From Diplolepis rosae (taxonomy: Eukaryota; Arthropoda; Insecta; Hymenoptera; Diplolepididae), in the NCBI GenBank assembly GCA_030998225.1, contig JAPYXD010000403.1, forward strand, positions 3,906,001 to 3,970,000: 64,000 nucleotides of DNA, given 5' to 3'. Numbering within the stretch: position 1 is the stretch's first letter; each line of letters starts with the position of its first letter. A model generated the notes under the pieces. That model was not told where the DNA came from. It searched no databases and was given only the letters and a program-made list of their open reading frames with translations. Below are positions 19,291 through 29,888 of the stretch, piece by piece. A program made the position numbers and the translations under genes.

Positions 19291-21309
19291 GTATACATGT
19301 TTGTTATAACTACGTATGAAGTTTAATGAAACTAAACTTTGAAATGTAAATGAAGAAATTGCATTATTATAAAAAATTATTGAAACATTTCGTATTTTTC
19401 AGAATCGAATATTTAAATTTGATTCTTTTTTTAACTTCAAATAAGTATTTCCGACACCTTAAACATTAGCATTTAATTTATTTTCCAAGATTTTTATTTC
19501 CGAAATACAAAATACCATGGGTACACTAGGAAGGTGAAGCTTTTCGGCGAATTCTTCTTTAATAAAAAAAATACAACTCACGACTTACTTAAATAATTTT
19601 ACGCGTGGCTGATTGTTGCGACCGTTTATATTTTTTTTTTTTAGTTGCCTTCTGTCTCCAGGTTTTCTGTAAACAGAAAACGAGGCGCAGTGAAAAATTC
19701 TGTAGGTATTTAGGTAGTTAAGTCGAATTCTTTTAAGGGTTCGCGATGAAGGACTTCCACTCGAAAACAAAGTACATTTTGAGTAAACAGCACTTTCATG
19801 GACATGTATATTAAACTCCCACAAAATCATAAGTTAGAGAAAAACGTATAACATATTCTGAAAAGTTCGCACAGTAATATGAGTTATTGTCAGTGATCTT
19901 TACATGATCATTTCGAGTGCTTATCATCTTTTATTCCTGTGCTGAAACTTCCCTTATTGATAATAACTTTTCGAGACTTCTTTCGTCTTTGGATGAGATC
20001 TTTAGGCATAAATGGGAAAATTCACAAGGGTCTGCGATATCCCTTGAGAACCAAGGCTTCAAAACAGATTCGCTGAGATACGTGGTGAGTTAAAATTTGG
20101 AAAAGTTCTCACGGTGCCTATTTCGAGTACAAAACCGTCCCTTTTCTTAGTTGTTGAAATGATGGAAAGGAGCAACAAGAATTGCGATGTCCCAAAAGGC
20201 TTCAAGGCAATCTTGTTAATGGAGGAAAGGAAGTTTTACCCCAGTTCCGATGTTACGAATAAATCGCTTTCAAAGGAAACTGGAGTGGAGAAATCCAGAT
20301 TTAAGAAATCTTTCACACGCTTCAAACTGATGCTAACTTCAATTAAACACGAAAAGAATACACTTTAAGTTAATTTCTGCTGCTCACTCCCCAGTCCGGC
20401 GGGCTGGTACGCGAAATTCGAGAAGGTTCTGCAAACCGATTGTCTGAATGATGCTAAACAGCATCCAGGCAAGAGACGAGTCCTACTATTGAGTTCGTGG
20501 CGTTACGACTTTTTTAAACCTACCCAGAGGGAGGTCTTCACAACCAAGTGATTTTCGTCGATTTCGCTCTTTCCTCGTTACCTCGATCAATTTCCGATTC
20601 GTCCTTATTAATCTCTACCTATAGTATGTGAATTTTGGCAAAAGAAGGGCCAATATGACTATTTCCTATTCGTCGTAATTAAGAGATGGGGAGCCAATCA
20701 GAGTAATCAAAAGAAGTCAATTTAAAAAATTAATTCAAGTTTAATAATTGACATTTTGACATATCGTCCAGTTAGTGTGGTGCGCGCTTCGCTACTCGTT
20801 AAAAGGACCTTTTCCTCATATTTTTGACTCTACTAGATCCTGAGAAAAATGCCCTTTTACATTCTCATGCATTCAGGTGAGAGAGGAAAAGAGAAGACAC
20901 GATTATTAACACAGGAGAGCAGATTCACCTGTCATCACTTCATGAGCGGCCTTGACCTACCATCAAAAGAGCGAGACGCAAACACAAACATTTTCCTTAG
21001 TTTAAATGCCTACACTAGTTATGTAATTTAGTTCTAATCTCTGTTCGAAGTAACTAATTAAAATTAGATAAGAATATCTCGCGAGTTCAATAACGTAATT
21101 ATAATAAAATAATAGAATGAAATATACGGGTAGAAATTTAATGAGGTAATGGTTATTTTATCCTAGCTGAGACTGGATCATCTCATTATCTTGTATAAAA
21201 ACATTGAGAAGATAGTTCTTATTATATTATACTTAAATATTTATATTTAATTATTATTATTTATTTCAATTATATTATAATTAATAATGAGACCCTTAGT
21301 ATTAATATT
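19291..21309. other. Two-kb stretch without recognisable genes
   Basis: Holds only short frames (for example 19585-19830 minus, 20114-20368 plus, 20849-21031 plus), none with a motif. Somewhat less AT-rich between 19900 and 21000. No repeats were matched elsewhere in the window. Confidence 0.5.
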
Positions 21310-21357
21310 CAAATATTGTAGATGTTCTTAATTGGCTTCAGGGTCCAGAAAAAATTT

Positions 21358-21418
21358 TTACTCAAAGTTTCATATTTTTAAACGTTTCGACTCAGATTGG
21401 AGTCTTCATCAGTGAGAA
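21358..21418 (-). ncRNA. Hammerhead-ribozyme-like motif, left repeat
   Basis: On the minus strand: CTGATGA core, stem II GACTC/GAGTC, GAAA core, stem III GTTT/AAAC, and stem I CTCA/TGAG closing the motif. The order is that of a type I hammerhead, as described for Penelope-like elements. Flaws are an extra A before stem II and a mismatch next to the cleavage-site U, so activity is doubtful. Confidence 0.55.
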
Positions 21419-21607
21419 TTTATTTCTATAAAAAATACCAGGTGTACAAGTATGAAACCGGTAATTACATCTATGTGTCGCTAGGTAAAACTATACGCTC
21501 TGTCAAACCAAATCATTGACGCCATTTCTTCGCATTGAGTTCTGTCAACAATATTCAGTTCATAAACAATCAAGTTTCATACAACTAATTTTTTTTCGCT
21601 AGTAAAA

Positions 21608-21985
21608 ATGTCGATTTTTGTGCCTTCAAACTACGATTTGCGGACATCATTGATTTTCTGTTACCAATTGAAGAAACCTTCTTTGGAAGCCCATCGAATG
21701 CTTGTGGAAGCTTACGGCCAGCATGCTCTAGGCAAAACACAGTGCAACGAGTGGTTCAATAAGTTTAAAAGTGGCGATTTCGTTGTGAGAAGCGAAGAAC
21801 GTGGAAAACCACCGAAAAAGTTTGAAGATGCCGAATTGCAAGCATTATTGGATGAAGATGATGGTCAAACGCAACAACAACTTGCAGAACAATTAAATGT
21901 GACCCAACAATGCATTTCTCAACGTTTAAAAGCCATGGGATTGAGTTTGAAGGTGGGAAGATGGCTGCCGCATGATTTTTCTTGA
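21608..21985 (+). pseudogene. Mariner transposase, N-terminal half
   Basis: 125 codons with the paired helix-turn-helix DNA-binding domain (EAHRMLVEAYGQHALGKTQC, then LAEQLNVTQQCISQRLKAMG). It stops after SLKVGRWLPHDF, where the internal deletion begins. The start at 21608 is the usual mariner start, 170 bases from the TIR. The deletion removes the catalytic region with the first Asp, so no active enzyme is made. Confidence 0.9.
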
Positions 21986-22307
21986 TGACAATGCACCAGC
22001 ACATCGAACAAAAAAGACTCGGGAATTGGTAAATTCGTACAGCTGGGAAGCCCTCCCCCATGCGGCTTATTCACCAGACTTGGCTCCATCTGACTACCAC
22101 TTATTTTCATCAATGGGGCACGCACTTGCTGAACAGCGCTTCGATTCGTACGAAAATGTGAAAAAATGGCTCGATGACTGGTTTGACTCAAAAAACGAAC
22201 AATTTTTTGGCGAGGCTTACACAAATTGCCAGAGAGATGGGAAAAATGTGTGGCTAGCAATGGCCATTACTTTGAAGATTGAATGTATAACCATTTTTAT
22301 TAAATAA
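21972..22307 (+). pseudogene. Mariner transposase, C-terminal half
   Basis: In a different frame from the N-terminal half: LDDNAPAHRTKK holds the second catalytic Asp and YSPDLAPSDYHLF the third, matching the D,D34D layout of mariners. It joins the N-terminal part at about 21972 with loss of roughly 400 bp and a frame change. The visible ATG is incidental. Confidence 0.9.
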
Positions 22308-22357
22308 ACGTGAATTTTCTCAAAAAAATTACCGGTTTCATACTTGTACATCTGGTA

Positions 22358-22900
22358 CAAAGGAAGAAACTTAAAAAATTTGAACGTGTGATCGATGATT
22401 ATTGCTGTAAAAAATGATATAAAAGAATTGCGAGTGTGGAACTATAAAATTAGTATAAATAACTAAATTTGCCAAAAAAATGAAACTGTAACAAACCAAA
22501 TAATTCTGTAAAAATATGGGGGGGATTAAAGAATTGCACTTGTGACAGATCAACATTCTGGTAAAAACGATATAAATGAATTATACATGTGAAATTATAA
22601 AATTGGTCTAAATAAAATAAAAAACTTAAAAAGTTTGCACATGTGACCGATAAACATTGTGATAAAGTGATATAAATGAATTGTACATGTGATATACTAT
22701 AAAATTGGTCTAAACTAAATTTATATAAAAATAAAAACTGTAAAAAAAATTGTTTCTATAAAAATCCAAAGAAAAGAGACTAATAAAGGTTGCACGTGTG
22801 GCGAATAACCATTGTGGAAAACGATATAAATCAATTAAAACATGTGAAACTGTAAAAATGTTCTAAAGATAACTGAATATTATGTAATAAGAACAGCGAA
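22358..22900. repeat. Degenerate tandem repeat of about 120-150 bp, four units
   Basis: Units recur near 22380, 22535, 22640 and 22790. Each carries GCACGTGTGACCGAT-like sequence, GATATAAATGAATT, ACATGTGAAACTATAAAATT and GTCTAAATA. The first unit is part of the Penelope inverted repeat and has its match at 25755-25917. Array expansion therefore occurred on the left side only. Confidence 0.75.
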
Positions 22901-23661
22901 TAAAAAGTCTAAAAAAACCCGTGAACTCATCAAAGTAAAATATCACCAAAGCAAGAACTGATCTATTGTTTGATTAAATGGACGAACAATCGTTAGTGGA
23001 AAAAATTGAAGTGACAAAATCACAAATTTTCCTTCCTTTTTTTTTATTTCGTCGTGAACAAGGTGACCACATAATTTTTGTAAATACAATTCTGTCACTA
23101 CGGATTTTTCTTCAAAACTGAGTTCCATTTGGCAACAGACTTGGAAAAAGCTTTGTAAAGTAAAGTGGAGGGTGAGGTTTTTTTCTTAGGAGTCTTGATT
23201 AAAGGGAAAGGAGAGAAAAAAAGTGTGTAAAGATGTCCACAAGATGACCAGGATACTGTGACAAAAGGGGGCTATGAGATTTGAGACGTGTCATAAACAG
23301 TCTGTATATTACTCAGAAATTTCTGCCGCAATCTTGAATGTTCATATACCTATATCTGGAAATTGTGAAACTTGTAACAAGAATAATTTTACGTTTTTTG
23401 GAGTTTTTAAATGCAGATACAAAGTGTTAAATGTCCTGATAACCCGTATGTGGTATTGTAACACTTGAAACAGAAATAATTTTACGTTTTTGGATAAAAG
23501 GAATTTAGTGCAGTTGTATATAACTGACATTTTGGTTGAAGTTTTACAATTTGATGATAAATTTGATCAAATTCACAACATTGTAAAAACTTTTTGAAAA
23601 ATTGACAAGTGACGTATATTTTCAAACTCCATAAAAAGTGCATTTTTGAAAGAGATTGAAG
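22901..23661. other. 3' non-coding part of the Penelope-like element
   Basis: Non-coding. It contains a short direct repeat (AGAATAATTTTACGTTTTTTGGA near 23378 and AGAAATAATTTTACGTTTTTGGA near 23471). Confidence 0.5.
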
Positions 23662-24123
23662 TTAATTGCTTAAGAGGGGGACGTAAAAGACAGATAGGTT
23701 CTCAGTGTCTGTTCTCTGATTAACAACATGCGATTTGCTGGCTATATTCGTCATTTCCAGTATCATTCGTTTTTTGTAATTCCTAGATCTGTCAACTATG
23801 TTTACTGCATTAAAATCGAATTTATAAGCTTGGTTCCAGGCATGTTTAGGTAATGTAGCCCATTTGTCGGGGGGGTTGAAGACATCTTTTTTGTGTTCAG
23901 TAATCCTAGTTTTTAATGGACGTTTGGTTGTGCCTATGTAGGATGCCGTACAACCTGTGCAGGGGGTGTTGTAAACGACGTCAGCGGTATGTAGCTTTGA
24001 AATGTGATCTTTTGCTGATTTAAAAAAATTGGAAAAGTTATTTTCATTACGTGGGGCAATTTCAATATTAAAAGGTTTAAGAATGCCTGACAGTTTTTCA
24101 GAAAGACATTGTACATATGGCAA
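23662..24123 (-). pseudogene. GIY-YIG endonuclease domain of Penelope-like element
   Basis: 153-codon frame ending the Penelope ORF. VVYNTPCTGCTASYIGTTKRPLKTR carries the zinc-binding CxxC and the degenerate GIY-YIG core (VYN...YIG), with EHKKD as the next conserved block, as in Penelope endonucleases. It nicks the target DNA to prime reverse transcription. The ATG is internal. The preceding linker is in other frames (24124-24518), so the protein is broken here. Confidence 0.85.
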
Positions 24124-25737
24124 GGGTATATATTTAGGGTTTTGACCTGTGGAGTGTAAGTGTGTTGTGTGTGTGTGTGTGTGTTTGTGTTGCCTTTGGA
24201 TGGATGCTGTGTGCAGGTATTCTTTTTGTGAAGATGGTTTATTCTGATTTTTATTACATGATTGATCAAATTAATCGGGTAATTGTTGTTGAGTAAGATA
24301 GTTTTTATTTTTTGGATGTTTTCCTTGTGAATAGTGATATGTGCTAAAGTAATGCCTCTATCCACCAGATGGTTGATCACATCAATTTTGTAGCTCAGTG
24401 GACGATGTGAATAGAAATTTAGAAGTCGACCAGAGCAAGTTGGTTTTTTGGTACCAGTTAGTCTTAATTTTTTTCCCATCTCTGATGATGAGAACATCCA
24501 AAAAACAAATTTTTCCATCTGATTCCTCTTCTATTTTAAATTTTATTTTATGGTTGTAGCTGTTAAATGTGTTTAAAATTGTGTCAATTTTGTCAGTAGG
24601 TACTGCTGTTAAGATGTCATGAACATATCTAAAAAAGAAGGGTAGTTGAAAAGGTAAAGATGCAATAACATTTCGTTTCTAAATCATCCATGGCTATATC
24701 AACTTCAATGGGAGAAAGAGGGGAACCCATAGAAAAGCCAGATTTTTGTTTGTATGAGGTGTTTTGAAAGTTAAAAGAGGAGTTAGATGAGCAAATTCTT
24801 AGTCCTTTTTCGAATTGGTACAAAGGCATTTTTGCATGTGGCTGAATTTTTAGCCATCTATCTTCGATGCCTTTAATGACTATGCCAATTTGAACGTTAG
24901 TGAATAGTGATACTACATCTAACGAAATGATTTTGTGGCTTAGTGGGGCTTGAATATTTTCTATTTTTTCAATGAAATCAAAACTATTTTTAATTCGTGA
25001 GATTGGGGGGGGGGGGGGGGGGGTAATGTCATTTGAAATAATGTTGTTGTAGAAAGATGCAAGGTTGTAAGTGGGGCTGCCACAAAAAGAGACAATAAGT
25101 CTAAGAGGAAAGTTCAATTTATGAATTTTCGGTAGACCATAGAATCTGGCTGGGAGTGGGTTGCTTGATTTTAAAGAGTTTGCTGTATTTTCATTAATAT
25201 AATTTTTATCTTTCCACAGTTTAATGACGCTGTTAACTTTGTCGTGAATTGTGTTTGTAGGGTCTTTTTTCAGTGGTTCGTAGGCCTTTTTGTCCGATAA
25301 CATGAGTGTAGCCTCCTGGATATATTTATTTTTATCCATGGCAACAGTAGTGTTACCCTTGTCAGCTTTCGTGATTAATATGTGAGGGTTGTTTTTCAGA
25401 AAAGTTTTTGTACATTTTGAATTTTCTATGACCTGTTTTTGAAAAAAGTTAAGGGAGTTTTATTTTTGGTTGGAGAAATTTTTTAAGCCGTTAGCAAATT
25501 TTAATCTTGCTTCGTTTATGTCACATTCTTGGATTCTATGGATGTTAGATTCAAAATCTGCAATTAAATGCTTTATAGGAAGTTTACTAAGGGAAAAGGG
25601 GATGCCAGTTTTTTCCAAGGCTAAGTGTTTTTGCTACCATGGTAGGAATATGTGTGTCACTTAAATTAATAAACCAGGAGTCAGTAAGATTACCATGAGG
25701 GTCAGGATAGTCAGTTCCTGAGAAGGAACTTTCTTTA
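24124..25737 (-). pseudogene. Penelope-type reverse transcriptase
   Basis: The main frame (25339-24629) has MDKNKYIQEA, ARFYGLPKIHK, LRLIVSFCGSP, SLDVVSLFTNV and GSPLSPI. Upstream, LITKADKGNTTVAM and a charged N-terminus are readable to about 25737 with one stop. Motif C lies in the next frame as YVHD (24616-24627) instead of YVDD, so a catalytic Asp is lost. Downstream linker KLRLTGTKKPT leads to the endonuclease. A run of 19 G (25005-25023) expands a short proline stretch in the frame. RT of this type primes at telomeres or nicked DNA. Confidence 0.85.
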
Positions 25738-25937
25738 ATGCCCCCCCCCCCCTCCCAGTATTTTTACAGAATTATTTGGTTTGTTACAGTTTCAATTTTT
25801 TTGCAAATTTAGTTATTTAGACTAATTTTATAGTTTCACACTCGCAATTCTTTTTTATCATTTTTTACATCAATGTTCATCGGTCACACGTGCAATTTTT
25901 TCAAGTTTCTTCCTTTGTATTTTTTATGGAAATAAAT

Positions 25938-25996
25938 ACTCACTGATGAGGACTCCAATCTAAATCGAAACGTTTGAAAATATGAAACTTTGAGTT
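25938..25996 (+). ncRNA. Hammerhead-ribozyme-like motif, right repeat
   Basis: Inverted copy of the left motif: TACTCA, CTGATGAG, GAAAC, then TGAGTTA, with stem I of five to six pairs. Stem II is degraded (CTAAATC instead of CTGAGTC), so this copy looks inactive. It is antisense to the coding strand. Confidence 0.5.
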
Positions 25997-26045
25997 ACAT
26001 TTTTTCTGGAACCTAAAGACAACTAAGAACATCAACAATATTTGT

Positions 26046-26185
26046 ATATTATAATTATATTATATACATATCAAGAATAAAAATTATAATAATCAATTAA
26101 TAATTATAATTATGATTGTGGATATATATAATATAATTATTAATTTTTAAAAATTTTTTTTTGGTGAGGAGGAAAAATGGCGAAA
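26046..26185. other. AT-rich spacer
   Basis: TATAATTA-rich, between the Penelope-like element and the LINE fragment. Confidence 0.6.
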
Positions 26186-27719
26186 TCTTTTATAGACGTT
26201 GTAGAGGACTCTTCTAGGACGCGTAAAGGCATACCTGTTAAAACGCGAGAACCCCCTCTCTCAAACCAATACACCGCCCGCGAAACCGTCTTTCGGCTTT
26301 AAACTTCGCAAGCAGTTAGTTCCAGCTTAAAGTCGCGTACGACTCTTCCGTCATCCGTTCGCCTGGGACTCCCATCCGCGGACACACGCCCGTTAGGCAG
26401 GCCGACTAGCCGCGACAACCAGGGGAGGAATAAAAAGATTCCTCCCCCGATCGACGCGGACAGCCAAGTCCGCCAAAGACGCAGGACCGCGGGTGCAGGA
26501 TCCGATGCGATTTCTACTGGCCCTCGTTGTTGCCGCGCTCTGCTCGCCCATCCAGCTCCCTCGTCTTCATCACCAGGCTGACGAATGACTTGATAACCAT
26601 TCATATCTGTTCACACTGCAGCATGAGAGAAACCATCGTATCAGGAGTAAGTTGTGCGCCCACTGTCCGACCGACAGCCTCCCTTTCCGCAACCCACCTG
26701 GCACGGATAACGAGTGTGTGCTTTGCATTTCCTGCAGGTTGGTTAAGCAGGTGAGTTCCTTACGGAGCTGAAAGGTCTCCTTCCTTTCCTCCGTCAATGG
26801 GTCTATTGGTGGGACGCTCGCCAGAACCAGCACAGCGCTCGTCGACATACTTCGGTATGCTGAGACAATTTCGAGAGACCGTTCTCGCCGACCATGTGAC
26901 CCTGTAGTCCTTGTGGGAACATTTCCTCTAAAAGCTTAACCATTTTATCCAATAAACAAATAGGTCTATAGGATGAGACATCTTCTAGAGGTTTGTTGCC
27001 CTTCCTCAGCAGGACCAACCTCTGCTTCTTCCAGTCAACGATGAACTTCCCCTCCCAAAGACAGGAGTTAAAGGTTTCCAGGAGGATCTCCGGGTATGCC
27101 CCGGTCACCTCTTTGAAGATCTTGTTTGGCACCCCGTCGATCCCCGGCGCTGTATTTGCCTTAAGCCTCCCCTGCTCTCTTTACTTCCTCGAGAGTGAAG
27201 AGTTCTTCGCGGCTAACCACGCAGGAACTCCGGTCCTGTCTTTGAAACGGCTCTACGTGTGGAAACAAGCTCCGCACAATGTACTTGACTCGATCGATCC
27301 TTCTCGACTTCCCCGATCAAGTCTTTCCAGCACTCAAGTCGGCTTTTCTTTATGCCTTGTCTCAGAGCTGATTTTGATTTTTTTCATGTCTCGCGCAGCA
27401 GAGGGTCACCTTTTGAGCGGGTAAATCTCCGCCGCGCTGTAAGGCATTTTCGACGCACGACAGTCAACTGGTCGCTCCACCAGTACATCGAGTCACTGGT
27501 ACGCCCGTGCCTGCGGCGAGGCATGGAATGGTCACATGCTGCGACCAATTTCCGCCTTGTCGCCCGCATAGTGTCCTCCAACGACCCAGCGGACCTTGCC
27601 CAACCAAGCTTATCTATGAGCCTGGTTTCTTGAGAAGCTGCAACCCTCCTCTCCCCCTTTTTGAGCTTTTTTGGGGTATCTCCCAGAGACGCAGAGCACG
27701 GTCTCTGAAATATACCCAT
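26186..27719 (-). pseudogene. R1-like LINE fragment with internal deletions
   Basis: Pieces of the same LINE family as 34010-37044, in order but with gaps. 27719-27384 matches the region after the endonuclease (ETRLIDKLGW, SMPRRRHGR, MYWWSDQL). 27132-26880 is the RT start (GAYPEILLETFNSCLWEG, WKKQRLVLLRKGNKPL). At about 26878 the sequence jumps from GENGLS to the region after RT (SVPPIDPLTEER). It then reaches the 3' part at 26299-26604, which shares CGACTAGCCGCG and ACCAGGGGAG with 34078-34108. The RT catalytic core is deleted. The 3' UTR is about 60 bases longer than in the other copy. Confidence 0.85.
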
Positions 27720-27770
27720 CCTTTATATTTTTTTATATTTATATATTGATAACTTCCTACTTTCTAAATC

Positions 27771-27816
27771 CAAAATAGTGGAAAACCACTTTTTGCTAGT
27801 GGTTATCCACTATTTG
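27771..27816. repeat. Short hairpin palindrome
   Basis: CAAAATAGTGGAAAACCACT and AGTGGTTATCCACTATTTG pair with one or two mismatches and a short loop. Confidence 0.85.
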
Positions 27817-28805
27817 ACAAAATGCGAAGTACGCCAGTCTGGACTAGTGGATAAATTGTTGAGGAGATTTATTGCGCTTATCTAGCACAACTCAGCACAT
27901 TTTTTTGTTTTAAAACAAATAGAAAATGGCTGTGTTGGTAAAGAAATCGTTTTTTTAAATATTAGTACTAATTTTCATTTTTCTCAGAAATCGTTTACAG
28001 CATAATTCAGCACGAACATTGCACAACATATCACAGCTTTTGATTTTTTGAAAAAACAAAATGGCGGTGTTAACTTCTTGGGCATAATATGTGACATGCG
28101 CAAAAACATTGAGATGAAAAATTATTTGCCTAAATGAGGTCTATAAATCTTAGGCAGGATATTTCTTGACAAGATATATATATATATATATTATTCTTAA
28201 TTATATATTTTTATAATATTTCAAAAACAATTAATAATAAAAAAATTAATAAATTCACTTACAACTTGTCCAGCGCTCATGATCACTATTATTCCTAGCA
28301 GTCGATTAGTATTTTCCAGCACTATTTGTCACTCGCGATAGCTTGTTCGCGTTCGAATTTGGAAGCAAACTAGCTTGGGCTGAGGGAATGTGGCACTTCT
28401 AATAATACAATTACACTCGTATTTGCGAAAGAGATGGATATCCAAGAAGTTTCTGATGAAGTGTATGAAACCCCGATTCAAAGTCCTTCGTAGACAAATA
28501 GAGTGACATTGTATTGGATCCATAACTTAATTTGTGGGGTTTGCTAAGAGATGGCGTAACTTGATTATTATTCCATCGTTCCAATATTCCGAACATGCGT
28601 TGGAAAGCTACTGTCATTGTGCGGCTTTTTCACTTTATGTCATTCATTTGAAGCGTAAACAACAATAATTTTTTTCACTTAAACATGTTGAAATTTGTAC
28701 CTGAAAAAGTGTGTTATATCTCATTGAAGCTTTCATGGTAGTGCTCTAATTAACCATGCCTTTTCTAGTTGTATATAACCATTTTTTTCTCCGTGTATAA
28801 ATTCC
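27817..28805. other. Non-coding AT-rich region
   Basis: Contains a TA microsatellite at 28173-28190 and two overlapping minus-strand frames (28329-28617) without motifs. Nothing else seen. Confidence 0.5.
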
Positions 28806-29214
28806 TTAACCCTCCGATACCAAACATATGAGACATTCCCTCAGTTGGGTCAGTTTTCTCAAAATAACATCTAATTTACGCTTCACACAGTCTGGTCCGT
28901 TTGAATACCTTTCTACGAATTATTCCTGAAGTTTTTTGTAGCATTAAAAAATGTTCAAGTAGGATACTCATTCAATAATCAACTCCCAAAACCAAAGGTG
29001 AAATGAAATTTTGAGGGAAACCCTCCATAGGTTGGTTTTTGTGCAATGGAAATAGCTTGATTTCTTGAGTGCGGTGTTGCCACATTTTGATGTCACACGT
29101 TCAGTAAATATTTACATACATTTGGCAACACTTCAGATGCTCTATTACGCAGGGAAAATCCTCTAGGGCTTGGTATCCGTGTAATAAATTTTAAGGTGGG
29201 TATCGGAGGGTTAA
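28806..29214. mobile_element. piggyBac-like miniature element
   Basis: 401-bp element (28810-29210) with ends CCCTCCGATACCAAAC and GTGGGTATCGGAGGG, flanked by TTAA at 28806-28809 and 29211-29214. TTAA target duplication with CCCT... termini is the piggyBac signature. No coding capacity, so it would depend on a transposase elsewhere. Confidence 0.9.
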
Positions 29215-29324
29215 GCTTTTAACCTCTATTAGACGATGTTTGTATAATTTGTAACATCAATTATTATTATTAACATCTGGTGCACTTGACTTGCCGATAT
29301 AAGCACAACATTTAAAACAATGGA

Positions 29325-29888
29325 ATAGTATATTACGTGCCTAGGCGCACAATGAGGTTTATTGCGTGACGAGCGACAATGCTCGCAGGAGATCGAAGCC
29401 AAGGCGTAGTTGAGACAAAGCCGAGACGAAGCCGAGGCGCGATCAGTCCTGCGAGCATTGTCGCGAGTCTCGTAATTTCCCGAATTTTGTGCATTGGCAC
29501 GTATACTATTTTATGTGACTTCGGTGCGGATACGAGTTTTTATGCGTACACTCGAATCTAATCTAGTATTGTAGTTGTTTGCGGCGCTAGTCATTACAGT
29601 TGATATTTCGCGACTAGTCCCAGACATTTCGATTTAATCGATCTTGTGTAGTAGTAGCTTGTTGTAATAGAGCATGCGCAGTTCAAATGTACAAGGCTTT
29701 GTCAGTAGGTTGTTAATGCTGTACGAAGAAGAAGAAGAATAAGAAGAAGATTCTACCCCGCTGTAAGACTATATGCGCATGCGCAGTTCAATTTTTACAT
29801 TATATTCCTCTGTAACGGAATACACAACAATTTCGTTACTCTCAGTTGTAACGGAAAAACGAGTTTCTGCGCCGGAGGCACATAAAAT
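29325..29888 (+). mobile_element. Non-autonomous interspersed element, copy 1
   Basis: Homologous over about 550 bp to 46866-47392, same orientation. The ends are imperfect inverted repeats (ACGTGCCTAGGCGCA and the complement of GCGCCGGAGGCACAT). Internal palindromes CGACAATGCTCGC/GCGAGCATTGTCG flank a variable 60-bp part. This copy has an expanded GAAGCCGAG-type stretch and a longer GAA repeat (29727-29752). It is GC-richer than its surroundings and has no long frame. Confidence 0.88.

Larger units (their letters stand above)
21438..22355 (+). mobile_element. Internally deleted mariner element
   Basis: Ends are CCAGGTGTACAAGTATGAAA and its inverted match CCAGATGTACAAGTATGAAA, with TA duplicated at 21436-21437 and 22356-22357. 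The partner inverted repeat of the host Penelope element has the uninterrupted site AAAAATACAAAGG at 25911-25923 (complement strand), an empty-site control. Length 918 bp against about 1.3 kb for complete mariners. Confidence 0.93.
21310..26045 (-). mobile_element. Penelope-like element with terminal inverted repeats
   Basis: Minus-strand retroelement coding for a Penelope-type RT and, C-terminal to it, a GIY-YIG endonuclease. It is bounded by inverted repeats of about 290 bp (21310-21435 plus 22358-22523 against 25755-26045). Penelope elements often carry LTR-like repeats in inverted or direct order with hammerhead ribozymes, and both traits are seen here. A mariner copy (21438-22355) sits in the left repeat. 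The coding part has several frame changes and a mutated RT active site, so it is inactive. Confidence 0.85.

Noticed and set aside
20114..21031. Two short plus-strand frames (20114-20368, 20849-21031)
   Set aside because: No recognisable motif, no splice context and too short to support a gene.
28329..28617. Overlapping minus-strand frames of 64 and 68 codons
   Set aside because: No motif, different frames, no repeat partner seen; too little support for a gene.
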